Notes: a model not told the origin generated them from the sequence alone. A stretch of DNA of 32,336 nucleotides from an uncultured Collinsella sp. (GCA_900757505.1 CAAEOE010000059.1:1-32336), one strand, 5' to 3'; numbered from the stretch's first letter, positions 20,080-28,296 are shown. Translations and numbers: made by a program.

Positions 20080-22962
20080 ATGACGCTACTGTATTTCCTT
20101 ACCCTGTTTCCGCTGGTACCGGCGCTGGGTATGCTGCTCGCGCGCGGTGAGCGAGCCCGCGATGCGGTAGGGCTCATAGGCTCCGGCATTATTATGGCGG
20201 TGACAGTTGTAGTCGCCGTCATGTTTTTTGGCACGGGTCCGCAGAGCTTTGAGGTTGCCCCCGGCACCTCGCATGTGCTCTCGATCATCAGCTCCGTCAT
20301 CGACGTCATTCTGTGCGCCGTCATCCTGTACAACGCGCACAAATATAAGAGCGTGCTTACCACGGTGCTCGGCATAGTCCAGTTGGTGGGCTCCGTTACC
20401 TTTGCTGTCATGACGCTGCCTGCGGCCGAGGCTGTCACCGCAACGCCGCTCTACCTGGATTACATGGGCGTGATCATGGTCCTCGCCGTCGGCATCGTCG
20501 GCAGCCTAATCTGTGTATATGCCCTGGGCTACATGAAGGACTTCCAGGCCCATGACGAGCACGAGGCTGCGCTGCGCGGGCAGACCGCGCCCGACCGTCG
20601 CCCGCAGTTCCTGGCGCTTATGTTCCTGTTCCTCTCAGCCATGTTCGTCATCGTGACGAGTGACAACCTTGAGTGGCTGTTCTGCGGCTGGGAAATCACC
20701 ACCGTGTGCTCGTTCCTCATGATTGGCTACACGCGCACGCCCGAGGCCATCAAGAACGCCTTTACCCAGATCATCCTCAACATGCTGGGCGGCATTGCGT
20801 TCTTGGCGGGCCTTATGTTCCTGCACGTTAACGGCATGCCGCTGACCATCTCGGGCATGATTGAGCTTTCCGGCGCTGGCACCGCGCAATCTGCGCTGCT
20901 GGTGATGCCGGTCGTTCTGCTGTCGCTCGCCGCGCTCACCAAGGCCGCACAGATGCCGTTCCACACTTGGCTGTTGGGTGCCATGGTTGCCCCCACGCCC
21001 ACGAGCGCCCTGCTGCATTCGTCAACCATGGTCAAAGCCGGCGTGTTCCTGATGGTCAAGCTGAGCCCGCTCTATGCCATCTACCCCGTGACCGGCTTTA
21101 TGGTCACGAGTGTGGGTGCCATCACGTTTTTGCTCGCTGCCCTCATGGCCATCTCGCAGAGCAACGCCAAACGCGTGCTCGCGTACTCCACCATTTCCAA
21201 CTTGGGCCTCATCAGTGCCTGCTTGGGTGTCGGCGCGCCCGAGGCCGTATGGGCGGCCATCTTCCTGATCCTGTTCCACACGGTGGCAAAGTCGTTGCTG
21301 TTCCTGTGCGTGGGCACGGCCGAGCATCATATCGGCAGCCGCGATATCGAGGACATGGACGGTATGTTCAGCCGCATGCCGCACCTGACGCGCCTGATGA
21401 TGCTGGGCATCATGGGCATGTTTGTGGCGCCGTTTGGCATGCTCGTGTCCAAGTGGGGCGCCCTGGTGGCGTTTGCGCAGACCGGCAACGTGCTCATGAT
21501 CATGGTGCTGGCCTTTGGCTCGGCTGCGACGTTCTTCTTCTGGGGCAAGTGGCTTGCCAAGCTTTCGGGCGTCGACCCCACGGCTCAAAACGTTGAGGTC
21601 AATGTCCATAAGACCGAATGGATGGCCCTCAACACCATCGCCGCGCTGCTGATTCTGTGCTGCGTGGCGTTTCCGGTTATCTCGAGCGGTCTGGTGTCGC
21701 CTTACTTGGCCATGGTGTTTGGCCGCGTGCCGTACGTTATCGGCAAGGACGCCATGTATCTGATGGTGGTTATCGTGGCGTTTATTGCCGTGGTGCTGCT
21801 GACGTCGTTCCGCGTGAGCAATAAGCCGCACGTAAACGTATATCTTTCGGGTGTGGGAACCGACAATTACCGCCATTTCCGCGGCTCGATGGGACACGAG
21901 GTGAAGGCCGAAAAGCGCAATTGGTATTCGGAGGACGCCCTTGGCGAGAAGCGCATTGGCCCCGCAGGTAGCGTCGTGTGCTGCAGCATTATCTTGTTTG
22001 CACTTCTGTGTTGCGCGTGGATTGGGCCCGAGCGGCTTGCCATGAGCGCGCCCTCGGTGCTGCGCGGCAAGTATTTCGAGGGTTCGGGCGTCGTGGGCAT
22101 TTTTATTGGCACCGTGGCGTTTGCCTTGCTGGCGCCGTTTGTGGGTGGCCTGATCGACGGCGTTGACCGTAAGCTTTCGGCCCGCATGCAGGGCCGCGTG
22201 GGCCCGCGCCTGCTGCAGCCCTTCTACGACGTTGCCAAGCTCCTGCGCAAAGCCCCCGCCAGCGTAAACACCATGGACGATACCTACATGGCGTGCGCGC
22301 TCATCTTTACCGTCGTGGGCGGCGGCATCTTTGTGTCGGGCTCCAACACGCTGCTGTGCGCTTTTATGGTGACGCTCGCCGCGATCTTTGTGGTGCTGGC
22401 GTCCGCCTCGACGCAAAGTCCGTTTGCCCAGGTCGGCGCCGACCGTGAGCTGCTGCAGGTCATGAGTTACGAGCCCGCCGTTCTGCTGATGAGCGTGGGC
22501 CTGTACCTTGCCACCGACAGCTTCGATTCCATTGCCGTGACGGGGCAGTCGGCCCCCATCGTCGTGTACAGCGCGCCCATTTTCCTCGCGCTGCTCGCGG
22601 TGCTTACCATCAAGCTGCGCAAGTCGCCGTTTGACCTTTCGTACTCGCATCACGCGCATCAGGAGATTGTCCAGGGCGTCGCCACCGAGATGAGCGGCGG
22701 CACGCTGGCCAAGATGACCCTTATGCACTGGTGCGAGACCGTGCTGTTTTTGATGTGGGTGGGCATGTTCTTTGTTTGGGACAACCCCGTGAGCTGGGTT
22801 GTAGCCCTGGTCGTGATGGCCGCGACGTACTTTGTCGAGGTCCTGATCGACAACACCTTCGCCCGCAGCACCTGGCGCAGCTGCTTTAAGCTCGGATGGG
22901 GCGTGGCGCTGGTGTTTGGCCTGCTCAACCTTATGCCCATCCTCGTCGACGTATTTATTTAG
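20080..22962 (+). CDS. echA: Energy-converting hydrogenase membrane subunit, EchA-EchB fusion
   Basis: This 960-residue membrane protein joins two complex-I-like subunits. Residues 1 to about 660 are a NuoL/HycC/EchA-type antiporter module. It contains the key segments KAAQMPFHTWLLGAMVAPTP, SALLHSSTMVKAGVFLMVK and FHTVAKSLLFL, whose lysines and histidine line the proton path. Residues about 668-960 are a NuoH/HycD/EchB module, with ARMQGRVGPRLLQPFYDVAK near 704 and an acidic loop, SPFDLSYSHHAHQEIVQGV, near 850. Separate genes encode these in most Ech and Hyc operons. The ATG at 20080 follows GGGGGAG by 7 bases. It opens a five-gene operon in the order of ech; role: ion translocation coupled to ferredoxin-driven H2 evolution. 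No convincing promoter was found in 19829-20079. Confidence 0.92.
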   Translation: MTLLYFLTLFPLVPALGMLLARGERARDAVGLIGSGIIMAVTVVVAVMFFGTGPQSFEVAPGTSHVLSIISSVIDVILCAVILYNAHKYKSVLTTVLGIVQLVGSVTFAVMTLPAAEAVTATPLYLDYMGVIMVLAVGIVGSLICVYALGYMKDFQAHDEHEAALRGQTAPDRRPQFLALMFLFLSAMFVIVTSDNLEWLFCGWEITTVCSFLMIGYTRTPEAIKNAFTQIILNMLGGIAFLAGLMFLHVNGMPLTISGMIELSGAGTAQSALLVMPVVLLSLAALTKAAQMPFHTWLLGAMVAPTPTSALLHSSTMVKAGVFLMVKLSPLYAIYPVTGFMVTSVGAITFLLAALMAISQSNAKRVLAYSTISNLGLISACLGVGAPEAVWAAIFLILFHTVAKSLLFLCVGTAEHHIGSRDIEDMDGMFSRMPHLTRLMMLGIMGMFVAPFGMLVSKWGALVAFAQTGNVLMIMVLAFGSAATFFFWGKWLAKLSGVDPTAQNVEVNVHKTEWMALNTIAALLILCCVAFPVISSGLVSPYLAMVFGRVPYVIGKDAMYLMVVIVAFIAVVLLTSFRVSNKPHVNVYLSGVGTDNYRHFRGSMGHEVKAEKRNWYSEDALGEKRIGPAGSVVCCSIILFALLCCAWIGPERLAMSAPSVLRGKYFEGSGVVGIFIGTVAFALLAPFVGGLIDGVDRKLSARMQGRVGPRLLQPFYDVAKLLRKAPASVNTMDDTYMACALIFTVVGGGIFVSGSNTLLCAFMVTLAAIFVVLASASTQSPFAQVGADRELLQVMSYEPAVLLMSVGLYLATDSFDSIAVTGQSAPIVVYSAPIFLALLAVLTIKLRKSPFDLSYSHHAHQEIVQGVATEMSGGTLAKMTLMHWCETVLFLMWVGMFFVWDNPVSWVVALVVMAATYFVEVLIDNTFARSTWRSCFKLGWGVALVFGLLNLMPILVDVFI

Positions 22963-22974
22963 GAGGCGGCATCC

Positions 22975-23559
22975 ATGGATCATAAAATGTCGCGCTCGCC
23001 GTGGGTTATTCATTACGACGGCTCGAGCTGCAACGGATGCGATATCGAGGTGCTGGCCTCGCTCACGCCGCTGTTCGACGCGGAGCGCTTTGGCGTGGTC
23101 AACACCGGCAACCCCAAGCATGCGGATATCTTTTTGGTGACGGGTTCGGTCAATGCCCAGAACCTGCCCGTCGTGCGCCAGATCTACAACCAGATGCTCG
23201 AGCCCAAGTGCGTGGTGGCCTGCGGTATCTGCGCGTGTTCGGGCGGCGTGTTCCGCGATGCGTACAACGTGATCGGCGGCGTGGATCGTGCGGTTCCCGT
23301 GGACGTGTACGCGCCTGGGTGCGCCATTCGTCCCGAGACCGTGATCGATGCCATTGTGGAGGCGTGCGGCATTCTGGACCAGAAGGAGGCCGTGATGCGC
23401 GCTGGCGGTGACCCGCTTACCGTGGGCGGCGCCGCAACCTGGGACGGTGGCGTTGAGCTGGGCGAGGACGGGTTTGTAGCTGCGGCTGAGGCCGGCGACG
23501 CGCCCGCCGCTGGCGACACACCTGCTGAGACGCCTGCCGCTGCAAAGGAGGCCGAGTAA
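22975..23559 (+). CDS. echC: Hydrogenase small subunit, NuoB/EchC family
   Basis: This subunit carries the proximal [4Fe-4S] cluster of a group 4 [NiFe]-hydrogenase and passes electrons to the NiFe site. The ligands appear as Cys19 and Cys22 (SSCNGCDIE), Cys86 in VVACGICACSGG and Cys116 in YAPGCAIRPE. In the usual NuoB/EchC form the last motif is GCPPRPE, so the first Pro is Ala and the second Ile here. The core ends near residue 150; a 40-residue Ala/Glu/Pro-rich tail follows that family members usually lack. It starts 12 bases after the fusion gene, with AGGAGG upstream, and its stop overlaps the next start (TAATG). Confidence 0.92.
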   Translation: MDHKMSRSPWVIHYDGSSCNGCDIEVLASLTPLFDAERFGVVNTGNPKHADIFLVTGSVNAQNLPVVRQIYNQMLEPKCVVACGICACSGGVFRDAYNVIGGVDRAVPVDVYAPGCAIRPETVIDAIVEACGILDQKEAVMRAGGDPLTVGGAATWDGGVELGEDGFVAAAEAGDAPAAGDTPAETPAAAKEAE

Positions 23560-24275
23560 TGCAAAAGGCAATCTACACTACCGTCGGGATCGATGAGCTG
23601 TTGCCGCATGTGCAGGCGCTCAAAGGTACCGGCGCGCGCTTTGTGCAGATGCATGCCGAGCGCTGTGTGGACGACGGATCGTATCGCCTGGTCTATACGT
23701 TTATCGACGTTCGTGCTGCTCAGGAGCATATTGCGCAGGACGGCAGCTATGCGATCGAGAACCTGATGGTTGAGGGAATTGATCAGTATCAGGAGATTCC
23801 GTCCATCAGCTCGTACTATCCGGCGGTATTTCCGTTTGAAAACGAAGCGCACGACCTATTCGGTCTTGCCATCACCGATATGCAGATTGACTTTAAGGGC
23901 TTTTTCTACCAGGTTTCGACTGCCGAGCCCATGAGCGTTATCACGCCCGAGGTGAAGGCCGCGCGCGAGAAGGCCATGAAGGTCCGTGCCGCCGCCGAGG
24001 CCAAGGCGCGCAAAGCCGCGGCCGAAAAGGCCGCCGCGGCTGCGGCTGCTGCAGGGGAGGGTGCTGCGAGCGCCGGCGACGCCGCGGGCGCCGCTGCTCA
24101 GCCCGCTGCGGCTGCCGGCTCCGATGCTCAGCACAATGAAACTGCTGCGAAGGCCGCGCTCAAGGCTGCCGAGATGGAGGCAAAGCTCGCCGCCATGGAT
24201 CCCGAGAAAGCGGCCAAGGTCCGCGCGGCGCTTGCCGCCAAGGCCGCCCGCGACAAGCAGAAAAAGGAGGCGTAA
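23559..24275 (+). CDS. echD: Hydrogenase subunit, NuoC/EchD family, with long Ala-rich tail
   Basis: Residues 1 to about 128 are a NuoC/30-kDa domain that docks on the large subunit. The diagnostic region is SSYYPAVFPFENEAHDLFGL near 85-104, equivalent to the 'p....EREv.DlfGi' motif. The remaining ~105 residues are an Ala/Lys/Glu-rich, probably helical or disordered tail unlike the ~120-residue EchD of other systems. The neighbouring EchC has a shorter tail of similar composition. The start overlaps the echC stop by one base, implying translational coupling. The tail's function is unknown; it might help assembly or be a neutral expansion. Confidence 0.88.
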   Translation: MQKAIYTTVGIDELLPHVQALKGTGARFVQMHAERCVDDGSYRLVYTFIDVRAAQEHIAQDGSYAIENLMVEGIDQYQEIPSISSYYPAVFPFENEAHDLFGLAITDMQIDFKGFFYQVSTAEPMSVITPEVKAAREKAMKVRAAAEAKARKAAAEKAAAAAAAAGEGAASAGDAAGAAAQPAAAAGSDAQHNETAAKAALKAAEMEAKLAAMDPEKAAKVRAALAAKAARDKQKKEA

Positions 24276-24280
24276 GGTCC

Positions 24281-25369
24281 ATGGCTCATCGCTCCGTAAT
24301 TCCGTTTGGCCCGCAGCACCCGGTGCTGCCCGAGCCGCTTCATCTTGACCTGGTGATCGAGGACGACCGCGTTATCGAGGCAATTCCGCAGATCGGCTTT
24401 GTTCACCGCGGACTCGAGAAGCTCACCGAAAAGCGCGATATGCACCAGTTTGGCTACATCGCTGAGCGCATCTGTGGCATTTGCGCCGTGGGTCACAGCT
24501 ATGGCTATGCCAGCGCCTGCGAGCGCATGCTCGACATCGAGGTGCCCGGCCGCGTGCAGTATATCCGCACCATTCTGCACGAGCTTTCGCGCATCCACTC
24601 GCATCTGCTGTGGCTGGGCCTGCTCGCCGATGCCTTTGGCTTCGAGGCACTGTTCTATCGTTCGTGGACTCTGCGCGAGCAGATTCTCAAGATCTTTGAG
24701 AGCACTTGCGGCGGCCGCGTGATTCTGTCGATTAATGAGATCGGCGGCCTTAAGCACGATATCGAGGACTCCGAGCTGGCGGGCATTGTCGAGACGCTTG
24801 ACGCCATGCGCCCCGACTACGAGGCTCTGGTGCATACGTTTTTGGACGATGCCAGCTGCGGCGAGCGCCTGCATGGCGTGGGCGTGATTAGCGAGAAGGA
24901 TGCGCTGAATCTGTCGATGGTCGGCCCGTTCGGTCGCGCCTCGGGCGTGGATTACGACGTGCGCATGTTCGGCGACGGCGCCTATGCGGATCTGGCTGCG
25001 TTTGAGCCCATCGTTGCTACCGATGGCGATTGCTATGCCCGCTGCCAGGTGCGTTGCGCCGAGGTCACGCAGGCCATGGACATCATTAAGGAGCTTGTGG
25101 GCAAGATTCCGCACGACGGGATTGGCGGGCGCACCAAGCTTACGCCGGCCGACGGCGCGCGCGGCGAGGTTGTGATTGAGCAGCCGCGCGGCGAGGCGTA
25201 TTACTATGTGCGCGGCAACGGCACCAAGAACCTGGACCGTTTCCGCGTGCGCACGCCAACGTCGCAAAACTTGGCGGGTCTGACGCATGCGCTGCAGGGC
25301 GTACTCCTTGCCAACGTTCCCATGATTATCCTGACCATCGACCCCTGCATTAGCTGCACGGAAAGGTAG
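24281..25369 (+). CDS. echE: [NiFe]-hydrogenase large subunit, group 4 (EchE type)
   Basis: This is the catalytic subunit that reduces protons to H2. Of 362 residues, the two NiFe-binding motifs are both intact: ERICGIC with Cys65 and Cys68, and DPCISC with Cys356 and Cys359 near the C-terminus. Other family segments are GFVHRGLEKL near 39 and HELSRIHSHLLWLG near 110. The protein ends SCTER only three residues after the last ligand, so it has no cleavable C-terminal extension, as in EchE and unlike HycE. Presence of all four cysteines shows a hydrogenase rather than a NuoD quinone-type subunit. It has AGGAGG 10 bases upstream; no maturation (hyp) genes are in the window. Confidence 0.94.
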   Translation: MAHRSVIPFGPQHPVLPEPLHLDLVIEDDRVIEAIPQIGFVHRGLEKLTEKRDMHQFGYIAERICGICAVGHSYGYASACERMLDIEVPGRVQYIRTILHELSRIHSHLLWLGLLADAFGFEALFYRSWTLREQILKIFESTCGGRVILSINEIGGLKHDIEDSELAGIVETLDAMRPDYEALVHTFLDDASCGERLHGVGVISEKDALNLSMVGPFGRASGVDYDVRMFGDGAYADLAAFEPIVATDGDCYARCQVRCAEVTQAMDIIKELVGKIPHDGIGGRTKLTPADGARGEVVIEQPRGEAYYYVRGNGTKNLDRFRVRTPTSQNLAGLTHALQGVLLANVPMIILTIDPCISCTER

Positions 25370-25376
25370 GCGCGGC

Positions 25377-25718
25377 ATGAGTTTGCTGACATTTGCCAAG
25401 ACGGCCTTGGGCTCTATGGTCAAACAGCCGGTCACGGTGTGCTATCCGCAGGAGGAGCTCGCGGCGCCCGAGCGCCTGCGCGGGCATATCGTCAACGACA
25501 TGGACGTGTGCATTTGCTGCGGCATGTGTGCGCGTCGCTGTCCGGCGGGCGCGCTCGCGGTCGATCGCAAGGGTGGAACGTGGTCGATCGACCCGTATGC
25601 CTGCGTGGTGTGCGGTGAGTGCATCGAGAGCTGCCCCAAGCACTGCCTGACTATGGACACCGCCCGCACCCCAGTCGCAGCGGACAAGACTCCCACAGTA
25701 GAAACCAAGCCGGAGTAA
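25377..25718 (+). CDS. echF: Hydrogenase ferredoxin-like subunit, two [4Fe-4S] clusters (EchF/NuoI type)
   Basis: This 113-residue protein should take electrons from soluble ferredoxin and pass them to EchC. Two clusters are encoded by CxxCxxCxxxCP at residues 45-56 (CICCGMCARRCP) and 76-87 (CVVCGECIESCP). The N-terminus (LLTFAKTALGSMVKQPVTV) resembles the membrane-docking helix of NuoI/HycF proteins. It is the last gene of the operon, 7 bases after echE; the strong palindrome at 25740-25773 follows 21 bases after its stop. Gene order L/H-B-C-D-I matches ech exactly and supports ferredoxin, not formate, as donor: no formate dehydrogenase gene is present. Confidence 0.93.
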   Translation: MSLLTFAKTALGSMVKQPVTVCYPQEELAAPERLRGHIVNDMDVCICCGMCARRCPAGALAVDRKGGTWSIDPYACVVCGECIESCPKHCLTMDTARTPVAADKTPTVETKPE

Positions 25719-25739
25719 CGCTGGGATAGAACTGGAATA

Positions 25740-25773
25740 GGGGCCGGTGGGGCAATTTTGCCCCACCGGCCCC
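25740..25773. terminator. Perfect hairpin after the hydrogenase operon
   Basis: GGGGCCGGTGGGGCAA (25740-25755) and its exact inverse (25758-25773) form a perfect 16-bp stem. There is no T tract after it, so it is a transcript-end hairpin or a repeat rather than a standard terminator. Confidence 0.6.
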
Positions 25774-25805
25774 GCGCTTAAACGCGCGGTTGTGCCGTCG
25801 CGAAC

Positions 25806-25958
25806 AAAACTATGCCGGATTACTACGATAAATCGCCCACCTCCAACCACACCGCATTTGGCAAAATCAAAACCGCAGGTAGACGGCTTGTAGTTTTGCG
25901 AAAAAAATCACGCGTGGTCGGGAATCTCGTTTTTATCGTAGTAAACCGGCATAGTTTT
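25806..25958. repeat. Large palindromic element A
   Basis: The outer arms 25806-25832 and 25932-25958 match at 26 of 27 positions in inverted orientation (AAAACTATGCCGG, then TTACTACGATAAA-like). Inside, GCAAAA (25861-25866) pairs with TTTTGC (25894-25899) and encloses AAAACCGCAGGTAGA. It is flanked by CGAAC on the left and GAAATG on the right, the same as element C. Confidence 0.8.
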
Positions 25959-25999
25959 GAAATGACACCATATTCGTAACAGCACTTGATCTCCCGTGG

Positions 26000-26033
26000 A
26001 CAGAGGGAAACGGATCATTTTGGCCTCGCGAGG
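26000..26033 (+). repeat. Dispersed box, copy 2, with extension
   Basis: ACAGAGGGAAACGGATCAT (26000-26018) followed by TTTGGCCTCGCGAGG. The whole stretch is repeated at 26239-26272 with a few changes; the first 19 bases also match 5353-5371 inverted. Confidence 0.65.
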
Positions 26034-26051
26034 ACATCCGTGTGGCCCGTT

Positions 26052-26213
26052 CGCCATGAAATGGGCCTATCTACTACGTTTGGGCGGTGGCCCTCAACCA
26101 CGGCAAAAAATGCGAAAAGAAAACCGCAGGTAGAACGCCTGCGGTTTTCTGGAAAACGGGGGTATGGTCAAGGGTATCGAGTCAAACGTAGTAGATGGGC
26201 AGGTTTCGTGGCG
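26052..26213. repeat. Large palindromic element B
   Basis: The arms 26052-26081 and 26184-26213 match at 25 of 30 positions in inverted orientation, with ATCTACTACGTTT exact. At the centre GAAAACCGCAGG (26119-26130) and its exact inverse (26138-26149) form a 12-bp stem around TAGAACG. It shares the AAAACCGCAGGTAGA core with A and C but has different outer arms. Confidence 0.75.
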
Positions 26214-26238
26214 AGCGGTTCCGGTTGATCCCTTGGGA

Positions 26239-26272
26239 ACGGAAGAAAACGGATCATTTTGGTCCCGCGAGG
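26239..26272 (+). repeat. Dispersed box, copy 3, with extension
   Basis: ACGGAAGAAAACGGATCAT followed by TTTGGTCCCGCGAGG; it matches 26000-26033 and lies between palindromic elements B and C. Confidence 0.6.
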
Positions 26273-26305
26273 CTGGCGGAGGCACTCGTGCGGGGCCGCC
26301 CGAAC

Positions 26306-26457
26306 AAAACTATGCCGGTTTACGGGGCTGAGTCACGAGTCCCCAACCATGCCGATATTCGTGAAAATAAAACCGCAGGTAGACGGGCCGTCATTTTGCA
26401 GAAAACACGGGTATGGATGAGGGTCCTGAGTTTAGCCCCGTAAACCGGCATAGTTTT
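26306..26457. repeat. Large palindromic element C
   Basis: The arms 26306-26329 and 26434-26457 are a perfect 24-bp inverted repeat (AAAACTATGCCGGTTTACGG, then GGCT). The internal part contains AAAACCGCAGGTAGA, as in A and B. A lone TATGCCGGGG follows at 26491-26500. Confidence 0.85.
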
Positions 26458-26518
26458 GAAATGGCATTAAATCGGTAGCAGCCATTTTGCTATGCCGGGG
26501 CGGTCGGCCGTTGGGTAA

Positions 26519-27148
26519 TTACCCTCGCAGGTAGGCGATGGCGATCTGCGTGCGGTTGCGTAGGCCCATTTTGGCAAGGATCGAGCTGATGTGGTTGCGC
26601 ACGGTGCCTTCGCCCATGTATGCCGTGGCGGCGATCTCCTTGTTGTCGAGGCCGCGGGCGATGAGCTCGGCGACTTCGAACTCGCGGTCGGTCAGACTGG
26701 CGAAGGCTGCGGGCCGGCGGGGCGTGCCCGCCTCGACGTCCGTTCCGTCAAAATCGATGTCCTCGATTGCCTTGCCCTCGAGCACGCGTTTGCCGTCCAT
26801 GACCTGCGTCAACGCGGGAGGGATGGCAGCGACGTCGGTTTTAATCAAGTAGCCGCGCGCGCCCAGTTTGAGCGCCGACACAATGTATTCGTCATCCGAG
26901 AATGTCGTCAGAAACACCACGCGCGCCGCAGGGTCGCGCTCGAGGATCTCGCGCGCCGCCGATAGGCCGTCGCGTCCCGGCATCTGAATGTCGAGCAGCG
27001 CGATGTCGGGCGTGTGCTCAGCGTAGAGCGCGACCGCGTCGTCGCCATTGGCGCCGGTGCCCACCACCTCGATCTGCGGCTGGGCGCCCAGGATAATCTT
27101 GAGAGAATCGACCACCAAGCGGTCGTCGTCGACAACAATGAGCCTCAT
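26519..27148 (-). CDS. NarL/LuxR-family response regulator
   Basis: This 209-residue regulator has a receiver domain (about 1-120) with the acidic pocket VVDDDR at 5-10, the phospho-acceptor Asp53 in ALLDIQMPGRDG, Thr81/82 and Lys103. The C-terminal LuxR-type HTH (about 148-207) reads LTDREFEVAELIARGLDNKE and then GTVRNHISSILAKMGLRNRT. Its start overlaps the end of the kinase gene by 4 bases (ATGA), so the two are translated together, and the kinase is its likely partner. The divergent ABC exporter operon is the obvious target. It ends at the edge of the palindrome-rich stretch. Confidence 0.94.
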   Translation of the reverse strand: MRLIVVDDDRLVVDSLKIILGAQPQIEVVGTGANGDDAVALYAEHTPDIALLDIQMPGRDGLSAAREILERDPAARVVFLTTFSDDEYIVSALKLGARGYLIKTDVAAIPPALTQVMDGKRVLEGKAIEDIDFDGTDVEAGTPRRPAAFASLTDREFEVAELIARGLDNKEIAATAYMGEGTVRNHISSILAKMGLRNRTQIAIAYLRG

Positions 27149-28290
27149 CGGGCGTCATCTCCTTGCTGCTTAGGAACGGTGGCAAACACGCGCCAGCCGG
27201 GGGAGCCGGCACGCGGGCCGGCGGTGAAGGTGCCGCCAAGCGCCTCGATGCGCTCGCGCATGGAGGCGAGCCCCATGCCCTCCGTGGCGCCGCGGCCGCT
27301 TGCTTGGACCCCGTCCGCGCCATCGTCGGTAACGATGAGCTGGTAAAACGACGGATGCTCCATGCACCGTACGGTGACGGTCTGGGCGCAAGCGTGGCGC
27401 ATGGCGTTGGAAAGCGCCTCGCGCAGCACCGCCGCAAAGCAGTTGGCGACATTTGCGGGCGCATGCTCGGCCAAAACTTCAAGCTCAATCTGCGGGCCGC
27501 CGTCCGAGCGCGCGCCTTCAACAATGCGTTCGAGCTGCACGGAAAGGTCGACGGCGTTGTCGTTGAGCGCGTGGACGCTGGCGCGCACAAGCTGGAGCGC
27601 CTCGTCAACCGTGCGTTTAACGTCGGCGAAATCGGCGGCGACGCCAGGCTCGTCGGCGTGGACCACGCGTAGGGCTTCGGCCTGCAGCGAGGCGCGCGTG
27701 AGCTGGTGCCCGACGTTATCGTGGATCTCGCGCGCGATGCGGGCGCGTTCGGCGAGCGTCGCGAGCTCGACTTCGTAGTCCTGGCGGTCGGCGAGGTCGC
27801 GGTTGCGTGCCTCGAGTGCCAGGGCGCGTTCTTGCAGCTTGTCGCGGGTGCGACGCATGCGTTCCTGTTCGCGCTCCAGCTGCGCGGTGCGCAGCGACAG
27901 CAACGTGGCGGCGACCGAAAGGATGGCGGTTAGCAGCAGCGTTCGGGTGGTGAGCGCGCCGCCGCGAAGGTCCGCGACAAGCGCGCAGACAAACACGGCG
28001 CCAATCGCCAGCGCGGGCCAGATGCGTTCACGGCGCACGCGTCGCGCGATGTCATAGAGGGCGAGAGGCGCAAACGGCACAAACGGCGGCACGAAGACAG
28101 CCGCGATGATGTAAGCGTAACTTGCGGTCTTGCTTGCGCGACGCGTGCGTTCCCCCTGTGCGACCTCGGCCAGTGAGGTGGCAATAACGCCAAGGCAAAA
28201 CGCCGCGACCAGGTGAGCGTCCACAGCAAGGCCCATGGCGGCCGCAATACAGCACGCCAGAACGATTGATTTGTCGAAAAGCCTGTTCAT
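27145..28290 (-). CDS. Sensor histidine kinase (NarL-system type, HisKA_3)
   Basis: This 381-residue kinase has an N-terminal membrane region with about five hydrophobic segments (residues 8-45, 58-80, 92-108 and 115-135) and short loops, so it probably senses a ligand within or at the membrane. A coiled coil (about 136-180) leads to the phospho-acceptor His190 in AREIHDNVGHQLT, a HisKA_3 box. An HATPase domain follows, with REALSNAMRHA as N-box and later VTDDGADG and GMGLASMRERIEALGG. The open frame runs further upstream, but MNRLFDKS at 28290 is the best start. It has no Shine-Dalgarno, and a TACAAT at 28302-28297 suggests a leaderless mRNA. Confidence 0.9.
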   Translation of the reverse strand: MNRLFDKSIVLACCIAAAMGLAVDAHLVAAFCLGVIATSLAEVAQGERTRRASKTASYAYIIAAVFVPPFVPFAPLALYDIARRVRRERIWPALAIGAVFVCALVADLRGGALTTRTLLLTAILSVAATLLSLRTAQLEREQERMRRTRDKLQERALALEARNRDLADRQDYEVELATLAERARIAREIHDNVGHQLTRASLQAEALRVVHADEPGVAADFADVKRTVDEALQLVRASVHALNDNAVDLSVQLERIVEGARSDGGPQIELEVLAEHAPANVANCFAAVLREALSNAMRHACAQTVTVRCMEHPSFYQLIVTDDGADGVQASGRGATEGMGLASMRERIEALGGTFTAGPRAGSPGWRVFATVPKQQGDDAR

Positions 28291-28296
28291 ACGGGT

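Noticed and set aside
21022..23571. 849-codon open frame opposite the hydrogenase fusion gene
   Set aside because: It is the antisense shadow of clear hydrogenase genes, is His/Arg/Gln-rich with no known domain, and arises from GC-rich codon bias.
24281..25369. NuoD subunit of respiratory complex I
   Set aside because: All four NiFe cysteines are present (65, 68, 356, 359), which NuoD lacks, and the operon has no quinone-type or NADH-dehydrogenase genes.
25986..26443. Short open frames in the palindrome-rich stretch
   Set aside because: They are made of repeat sequence, lack ribosome-binding sites and have no plausible protein composition.
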